Shown in pieces: positions 5,483 through 10,026 of a DNA stretch of 10,026 nucleotides (its first letter is position 1; every line of letters begins with the position of its first letter). The translations under genes and the position numbers were made by a program. Below the pieces are notes generated by a model that saw nothing but the letters and a program-made list of their open reading frames with translations, had not been told where the DNA came from and searched no databases. Source of the DNA: an uncultured Clostridia bacterium (GTDB lineage Bacteria; Bacillota; Clostridia; Oscillospirales; Acutalibacteraceae); contig CAMYWU010000034.1 of assembly GCA_947302895.1 (NCBI GenBank), forward strand, positions 1 through 10,026. Direction: 5' to 3'.

Positions 5483-7155
5483 TATTCCACCGAAATTATA
5501 TAGTAGTATACCGGCTGTCCGCCGTTTACCACGCTTATTTCCATATCGTTTTTATATTTATCACTGAGCTTTGCTTCAACCTTTGCGGCATCCTCTTCGA
5601 TGACATCCTCACCAAAGATGAGGGTTACCATTGAATGAGTTCCACGCTTGAAAAGCTTATCAACTGTTTTGAATGCGATTTCCTCTTTGTCCTCGCCGAT
5701 AAACTTAATCTTGCCGTTTGTCATGCCCATAATCTGACCCTGCTTAATCGGCTTTCCGTCAACCTCGCTATCCCTTGCGGCAAAGGTTACCTGACCTGTT
5801 TCAACAGCGCCAGCCATCTCCATCATAGCCATCTGGTTTTCATCTGTGCCTGCGGTTTCATCATATGCAAGCATTGCCGAAATACCCTGGGGGATTGTTT
5901 TTGTCTGAAGAACACGAACCTCTCTGTCCGTTGCAAGAGGAATTGCCTGTTCAGCAGCCATAATAATATTTTTGTTGTTCGGAAGAACAAAAACTGTTTT
6001 TGCAGGGGTTGCCATAATTGCATTGAAAATATCATCGGTTGAGGGGTTCATTGTCTGACCGCCGCTTACTATTGAATCAGCGCCGAGGTCTCTGAACAGC
6101 TCCTCAAGTCCGTCGCCAACGCAAACTGCAACAAAGCCGAAATTGTTTTCAGGGGATGCAATTTCGGGCTCAGCGGGAGCAAGCTCGGGTTGGGGTGCGC
6201 TGCCGTCCATACCAAGCTCAGCATTTCTGTGCTGATAGCGCATATTATCAATTTTTATATTGATAAGCTGTCCGTATTTAAGTGCGGACTGAATAACGGT
6301 TCCCGGGCAGTTTGAATGAACGTGAACCTTTATAATATTATCGTCGTCAACAACAACAACGCAGTCGCCGATGCTTTCAAGATATGCTCTGAGCTTGCGT
6401 GGGTCGTGCTCCTGAGCGTCTGAAGCTTTTTCGATAAGAAATTCCGAGCAATAGCCGAATTCAATATTGCCGCTTGCCTCGGCAACAACCCTGTTTGTTT
6501 TGATTTCAACGGGCTTAACGCCGCCGTCAAGTCCCTGAACAATGGCGCCGTTTTCAAAAACGCTCTGGAAGCCTTCAAGAATAAGTATGAAGCCCTGACC
6601 GCCTGCGTCAACAACTCCTGCCTGCTTTAAAACGGGGAGCTGTTCGGGGGTTTTTGCAAGCGCTTCCTTTGCAGCCTGAAGCGCAGCAAAGCAAACATCA
6701 AGCGGGTCTTCGTTAACCTTTGCCATTTCCTCGGCAGCCTCAGCCGCTTTTCTTACAACGGTTAGAATTGTTCCCTCTGTGGGCTTCATAACCGCTTTAT
6801 AAGCAGCCTCGGTTCCAAGGCGGAAGGCGTTTGCAATATCCTGTGAGTTTGCCTCCTCTGTATCCTTGAATGCTTTTGAAAAGCCACGGAAGATAAGGGA
6901 TAAAATAACGCCCGAGTTTCCTCTTGCGCCTCTTACAAGAGCCGAAGCGCAGCGCTTTGAAACTTCTGAAAGAGAAACATCATCGCCAAGAGAGCAAACC
7001 TCTTTTGACGCTGCTGTTATTGTCATAGACATATTTGTTCCCGTATCTCCGTCGGGAACGGGGAAGATATTTAAGGCATCAACTGCCTGACGGCTGTTTG
7101 AGATGTTGTTTGCACCCGAAACAATGCCGTCTCGAAACATTTGTCCTGTAATCAT
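5482..7155 (-). CDS. fakA: Fatty acid kinase, ATP-binding catalytic subunit FakA (DAK2/YloV family)
   Basis: The 557-aa protein has the three-part FakA layout. An N-terminal DAK2 kinase domain (about 1-200) shows FPVPDGDTGTNM (31-42) for nucleotide and metal, RGARGNSGV (75-83) and VVDAGGQGF (181-189). The middle domain carries GYCSEF (C236) and KVHVHSN (H278, H280), matching the Cys-His-His metal site I recall for staphylococcal FakA. A DegV-like C-terminal domain ends GGQPVYYYIISVE. FakA phosphorylates fatty acids held by FakB (DegV) carriers, yielding acyl phosphate for phospholipid synthesis. No fakB gene lies in the window. A Pro/Glu-rich linker (about 318-336) joins the last two domains. 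Start ATG 7155 has GGAGGT six bases upstream. It follows asp23 after 36 bp and overlaps recG by one base, the usual Firmicute order. The annotation is firm. Confidence 0.95.
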   Translation of the reverse strand: MITGQMFRDGIVSGANNISNSRQAVDALNIFPVPDGDTGTNMSMTITAASKEVCSLGDDVSLSEVSKRCASALVRGARGNSGVILSLIFRGFSKAFKDTEEANSQDIANAFRLGTEAAYKAVMKPTEGTILTVVRKAAEAAEEMAKVNEDPLDVCFAALQAAKEALAKTPEQLPVLKQAGVVDAGGQGFILILEGFQSVFENGAIVQGLDGGVKPVEIKTNRVVAEASGNIEFGYCSEFLIEKASDAQEHDPRKLRAYLESIGDCVVVVDDDNIIKVHVHSNCPGTVIQSALKYGQLINIKIDNMRYQHRNAELGMDGSAPQPELAPAEPEIASPENNFGFVAVCVGDGLEELFRDLGADSIVSGGQTMNPSTDDIFNAIMATPAKTVFVLPNNKNIIMAAEQAIPLATDREVRVLQTKTIPQGISAMLAYDETAGTDENQMAMMEMAGAVETGQVTFAARDSEVDGKPIKQGQIMGMTNGKIKFIGEDKEEIAFKTVDKLFKRGTHSMVTLIFGEDVIEEDAAKVEAKLSDKYKNDMEISVVNGGQPVYYYIISVE

Positions 7156-7191
7156 TGGTCAACCTCCGTTGAATTCGCTTGATATTTTTGG

Positions 7192-7548
7192 TTAGTTCAA
7201 CGCATCAACATGAACATTGACCTTTGAAACCTTGAGACCTGTTGCAGCCTCAACGGTATAGCGAACCTTATTAGTAATGCTGTCTGTTATAGTTGCAATA
7301 TTAACGCCGTATGAAATAGCAATATGCAAATCAATAACAAGCGCACCGTTTATGCTTTTAACAATAACTCCCTGATTTGAATTATCAAGAGAAGCCTTGT
7401 TTTTGATTATTGATTTAATTGAATGATAGGGGTTCGGATTAACCATTCTTGTAACGCCGAAGCAGCTTTGTGCAGCATTGCCGACAAGGCGTGCGAAATA
7501 GTTGTTTGTGATTTCGATATATCCCTGCGGATTTTCAAATTTAATCAT
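7192..7548 (-). CDS. Asp23/Gls24 family envelope stress protein (YloU type)
   Basis: The 118-aa protein has the Asp23 pattern: GYIEITNNYFARLVGNAAQSCFGV near the N-terminus (family: I..evi..IA..aa.ev.GV), the strand VIVKSINGALVIDLHIAISYGVNI and the tail VRYTVEAATGLKVSKVNVHVDAL. Proteins of this family are small and cytoplasmic; staphylococcal Asp23 associates with the membrane through AmaP, which is absent here. The copy beside fakA (YloU in Bacillus) is conserved, but its biochemical role is not settled. Start ATG 7548 has a strong GGGAGG site on the minus strand. Its stop is 36 bp before fakA. The long N-terminal insert VNPNPYHSIKSIIKNKASLDN is somewhat variable within the family. The family call is secure; the exact function is not. 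Confidence 0.92.
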   Translation of the reverse strand: MIKFENPQGYIEITNNYFARLVGNAAQSCFGVTRMVNPNPYHSIKSIIKNKASLDNSNQGVIVKSINGALVIDLHIAISYGVNIATITDSITNKVRYTVEAATGLKVSKVNVHVDALN

Positions 7549-7566
7549 ATTTTCCTCCCAAATAAT

Positions 7567-7679
7567 AATTACGAATTACGAGTTACGAAATACGAATTTC
7601 GGGGCTTGCAGCCAGCTATTATATAATTGCTGTGCGCAGCACCCGAAAGCGTGCAACGCAAAACGCAAAACGAGTAACT
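7567..7679. repeat. Heptamer repeats flanking a small hairpin, between the lipoprotein gene and asp23
   Basis: Beside asp23 are five degenerate 7-nt units of the type AATTACG (7567-7601: AATTACG, AATTACG, AGTTACG, AAATACG, AATTTCG). Beside the lipoprotein gene are four (7652-7679: TGCAACG, CAAAACG, CAAAACG, AGTAACT). Between them is a 5-bp stem TGCTG/CAGCA (7628-7632 with 7637-7641). Unlike the 817-916 element, the two arms have the same orientation. It fills the whole 131-bp spacer apart from the asp23 ribosome binding site. Confidence 0.65.
7618..7623 (-). promoter_or_regulatory. Candidate -10 box for asp23-fakA-recG
   Basis: A perfect minus-strand TATAAT lies 70 bp upstream of the asp23 start, but no acceptable -35 box is found at 16-18 bp. 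The small hairpin at 7628-7641 lies within the would-be spacer. It is offered only because this spacer is otherwise without a promoter and the genes could be read through from ymdB. Confidence 0.3.
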
Positions 7680-9176
7680 TTAGTTATAATACCAATCCTG
7701 TATGTTTGAAAAATAATTATCAACATATCCCTGCATATCGCCATGCAGCGATTTTGAATAGCAAATCATACCCTGTCTGTACAGCAGGGGAACAAAGGGC
7801 ATTTCCTTTGAAAAGGCAAGAATGAAGCCGCCAATTTCGTTTTGGGAATTAAGATATCCCGTGTATGCCTTTGCGGTTTTGCTTTCGGAAATATTAATTC
7901 CGTAGCGGGTTGCGCCCTTTTCTGTAAAGAAGCTGTTTAAATTCATATCGGAGGGAATTTTTGTTTCCCCGATATATAAATCAAAAGCTCCGCTTCCGAT
8001 TTTAGAATAATATGCCTGGTTGTTTTCCTGGTTAATTGCAACCTTAAAGCCAACAGCCTCAAGCTGCTGCTTTATAAGCCTTGCGGCTGCAATGCGGTTT
8101 GGATTCTCGTTAACAAGAATATCAAGGCTTAATTCCTTTTTATCAAATCCGCTCTGGGCAATTGCCTGCTTTGCTGCGGCGGTATCCGAACTGCTGTTGA
8201 AAACAGCGGTTTGCTTTCCGATTGCTGAGGCGCTGTTGAAAACCGAAACAGCGCTTTTACCATATCCCTGATATGCGCTTTTAACAAGCGAATCCCTGTC
8301 GGCTGCAAGGGAAATTGCTTTTCTTATATATTCGTTTTTTGTTATTCCTATGCGGTTATTTATTCCGATAAATACAAGGTTGTTGAGATTAACCGCTTTT
8401 TTATTGCATTGAATTTTTATGCTTGAGCCCTCGGATAAATCACGAAAAGCATAGCTGATGTTTCCGATGTTCAGCGCATTATCGATTGATTCCGAGGAGG
8501 CGATATTAACAAGAGGAATTCTCGTAAATCTCGGGTTAAAATCCTCTTTTTTGGGATTAACCTCAAGGAAAACCATTCCGTCTCCATCACCGAATTTATA
8601 TCTGCCCGAGCCTATGGGATAGCCCTTTTTATCGGTTTTATTCTTTGCTATTGCAAAGGTAAGAAGCTTGTGGGCATCGGGATTTGTGTATGCAAGATTG
8701 AAGTTGATAACCGAATCGCTTGAGGCTGATGCGCTGTTTATTGAGCTGAGGGAAGTTGCCCATCTGAAGGATTTTTTTGCCTCGTTGAAGGAATAAACAA
8801 CATCCTTTGCCGTTATAACCGAGCCGTCGGAAAAAACATTTCCGCTTGCAATTGTTACAGAAAGCGTTTTGCCGCCCGAATAAGTAAAGCTCGTTGCAAG
8901 CGAGGGCTGGGCTTCAAAGCTTTCATCAAGAACAAACAGCGACTCAAAAACAAGATTCTGAACAACCTGGTTATTAAGCGTATCAGCTTCAAAGGGATTT
9001 AAGGAATCCGATTGCGTGTAGCTGAGCTTGAAGCTTGAGGTATCGGTAACCAGCTGGGTTGTGGTCTGGGTAACAAGCTGATGATTATTCTGGTTGTTGT
9101 CTGACTTGGAGCATGCGCCAAAGGTGCAAGCCAGAACAACAGCGCTTAAAACAACAGCTATTATTTTTTTGTTCAT
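7680..9176 (-). CDS. Solute-binding lipoprotein, ABC transporter family 5 (peptide/nickel type), orphan
   Basis: The 498-aa protein begins with a lipoprotein signal (MNKKIIAVVLSAVVLACTFGACSKS); the likely lipidated residue is C22, with C17 an alternative because the lipobox is not canonical. A Thr/Gln/Asn-rich tether (about 26-46) leads into a family 5 binding domain, with FSDGSVITAKDVVYSFNEA (115-133) and NEYIRKAISLAADRDSLVKSAYQGYG as recognisable family segments. The length is slightly below the usual 520-550 aa. Such proteins sit outside the membrane and pass peptides or other small ligands to ABC permeases. No permease or ATPase gene is in the window, so its transporter must be elsewhere or it has a sensing role. 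Its ATG lies inside the end of ymdB (ATGA overlap), implying translational coupling. The ligand cannot be predicted from sequence. Confidence 0.9.
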   Translation of the reverse strand: MNKKIIAVVLSAVVLACTFGACSKSDNNQNNHQLVTQTTTQLVTDTSSFKLSYTQSDSLNPFEADTLNNQVVQNLVFESLFVLDESFEAQPSLATSFTYSGGKTLSVTIASGNVFSDGSVITAKDVVYSFNEAKKSFRWATSLSSINSASASSDSVINFNLAYTNPDAHKLLTFAIAKNKTDKKGYPIGSGRYKFGDGDGMVFLEVNPKKEDFNPRFTRIPLVNIASSESIDNALNIGNISYAFRDLSEGSSIKIQCNKKAVNLNNLVFIGINNRIGITKNEYIRKAISLAADRDSLVKSAYQGYGKSAVSVFNSASAIGKQTAVFNSSSDTAAAKQAIAQSGFDKKELSLDILVNENPNRIAAARLIKQQLEAVGFKVAINQENNQAYYSKIGSGAFDLYIGETKIPSDMNLNSFFTEKGATRYGINISESKTAKAYTGYLNSQNEIGGFILAFSKEMPFVPLLYRQGMICYSKSLHGDMQGYVDNYFSNIQDWYYN

Positions 9177-9946
9177 CTTCTGAACCTTTCTATTCTAACG
9201 GTTTTTCCTGTTTTGTTATCTGTTTCAAAAAAACAGCCTTCAATTGTGCAGGGACCGTCTTCGTTAATAAATCTTACAGGAAGGTTTGTTTTCATTTTCT
9301 GGATTGCCCTTTCGGGAGCAACTCCAAGAACTGAGTAAAACGGACCCGTCATTCCGATATCCGTTATATATCCTGTTTGACAGGGGAGTATTTGCTCATC
9401 CGAGGTCTGAACATGGGTATGTGTTCCAAACAAAACGGATATTTTTCCGTCAAGATAGAAACCCATTGCCTTTTTTTCGCTGCTTGCCTCGGCGTGAAAA
9501 TCAATAATAATTGTGTTAACTCCCTCGCTTTTTGCGATTTCAAGGAGTCTGTCTGCCGCATCAAAGGGGTTTTCAATATTATCAAGATATACAGCACCCT
9601 GAATATTTGCAACCATTGCCCTGATATAGCCCTTATCAACTATTGTATAGCCTTTACCCGGGGCGCTTTTATGGTAGTTTTCGGGGCGGATGATGAATTC
9701 CTTTTCATCAAGAAAATCGCAAATTTCAGGCCGTCTCAGAGAATGGTTTCCAAGAGTTATAACATCTGCGCCGCAGCTGAAAATAAAGTTTGCGCTCTGC
9801 GGAGTAACGCCGTTTCCAACGGCGGAATTTTCGCCGTTAACTATTACAAGCTCCGCCTGGTATTCTCTTTTCAGCTTTGGCAGCATCTCTGAAAGATATT
9901 CGCAGCCCTGCTTTGAAACTACGTCACCGATAGTTAAGATTCTCAT
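9173..9946 (-). CDS. ymdB: YmdB-like metallophosphoesterase (TIGR00282 family)
   Basis: The 257-aa protein matches YmdB in length and motifs: GDVVSKQG (7-14, D8), VNGENSAVGNG (36-46, E39 and N40), TLGNHS (64-69, N67 and H68), DFHAEASSEK (149-158, H151) and FGTHTHVQTSDE (173-184, H176 and H178), the dinuclear metal ligands expected for the family. YmdB of Bacillus hydrolyses 2',3'-cyclic nucleotides and affects biofilm and motility decisions; it is usually encoded next to ribonuclease Y (rny), which is not visible here but could lie beyond the right edge. Odd point: the GNHxW motif has Leu-Arg-Arg (GNHSLRRPEI) where the family commonly has Trp. Start ATG 9946 has an AAAGAG-type ribosome binding site and its own promoter candidate. 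Its stop overlaps the lipoprotein start by four bases. The enzyme class is sure; the natural substrate is inferred. Confidence 0.92.
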   Translation of the reverse strand: MRILTIGDVVSKQGCEYLSEMLPKLKREYQAELVIVNGENSAVGNGVTPQSANFIFSCGADVITLGNHSLRRPEICDFLDEKEFIIRPENYHKSAPGKGYTIVDKGYIRAMVANIQGAVYLDNIENPFDAADRLLEIAKSEGVNTIIIDFHAEASSEKKAMGFYLDGKISVLFGTHTHVQTSDEQILPCQTGYITDIGMTGPFYSVLGVAPERAIQKMKTNLPVRFINEDGPCTIEGCFFETDNKTGKTVRIERFRR

Positions 9947-9978
9947 ATAATCTCTTTTCTATATAATAAGATAAATAC

Positions 9979-10007
9979 ATTATATAATATTAATAAAACA
10001 AATACAA
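9979..10007 (-). promoter_or_regulatory. Candidate promoter of the ymdB-lipoprotein unit
   Basis: On the minus strand, TTGTAT (10002-10007) and TATAAT (9979-9984) are spaced by 17 bp in a very AT-rich spacer. Transcription would start near 9972, about 26 nt before the ymdB ATG. The -10 is perfect; the -35 matches at three positions. The AT-richness makes chance -10 matches common. Confidence 0.45.
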
Positions 10008-10026
10008 TAACAGTTGAAAAAAATAT

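Noticed and set aside
5635..6042. 135-codon open frame on the plus strand
   Set aside because: It is antisense to fakA, Cys/His-rich by reverse codon composition only, and has no supporting start signals.
9377..9892. 171-codon open frame on the plus strand
   Set aside because: It lies wholly antisense to ymdB, which has full family motifs; no ribosome binding site or recognisable protein features.

Overview
The window looks like a chromosomal segment of a low-to-moderate GC Firmicute of class Clostridia, probably an Oscillospirales/Ruminococcaceae-type gut organism. The basis is the asp23-fakA-recG gene order known from Firmicutes, a YhaM-type exoribonuclease, a YmdB-type phosphodiesterase, a PASTA kinase-like protein, strong GGAGG ribosome binding sites and sigma-A-like promoters. 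The rank below class is inference only.

Layout. At the left edge is the 5' part of a minus-strand yhaM-like gene (1-672). A 262-bp divergent spacer follows, with promoters facing both ways and a heptamer-repeat hairpin in the rightward leader. The rightward unit (935-3072) encodes a membrane-anchored zinc ribbon/kinase-like/PASTA protein whose catalytic residues are all substituted (a predicted pseudokinase), then a small flavodoxin-like protein, then a clear intrinsic terminator. A 407-bp spacer between convergent genes (3073-3479) is filled with palindromic repeats of four kinds. The rest is leftward: ymdB-like gene (9946-9173), an orphan family 5 solute-binding lipoprotein overlapping it by ATGA (9176-7680), a 131-bp spacer with heptamer repeats, then asp23-like (7548-7192), fakA (7155-5482) and recG (5482-3480). 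recG is broken by a frameshift just before its DEQH box.

How the genes relate. Asp23, FakA and RecG form a conserved Firmicute cluster, although the three functions (envelope-associated protein, fatty acid kinase, branch-migration helicase) are not one pathway. YhaM and YmdB both act in RNA turnover or phosphodiester metabolism but lie at opposite ends. The pseudokinase could be a cell-wall-sensing scaffold; its co-transcription with the flavodoxin is likely from spacing, but a functional link is unproven.

The most unusual material is non-coding. There are two arrays in which a constant short word alternates with variable perfect mini-palindromes (3112-3183 and 3313-3480), two palindromes sharing GGGGACAG, and degenerate 7-nt periodic repeats of different sequence in three intergenic spacers. 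No complete mobile element, CRISPR array, tRNA or rRNA was seen.
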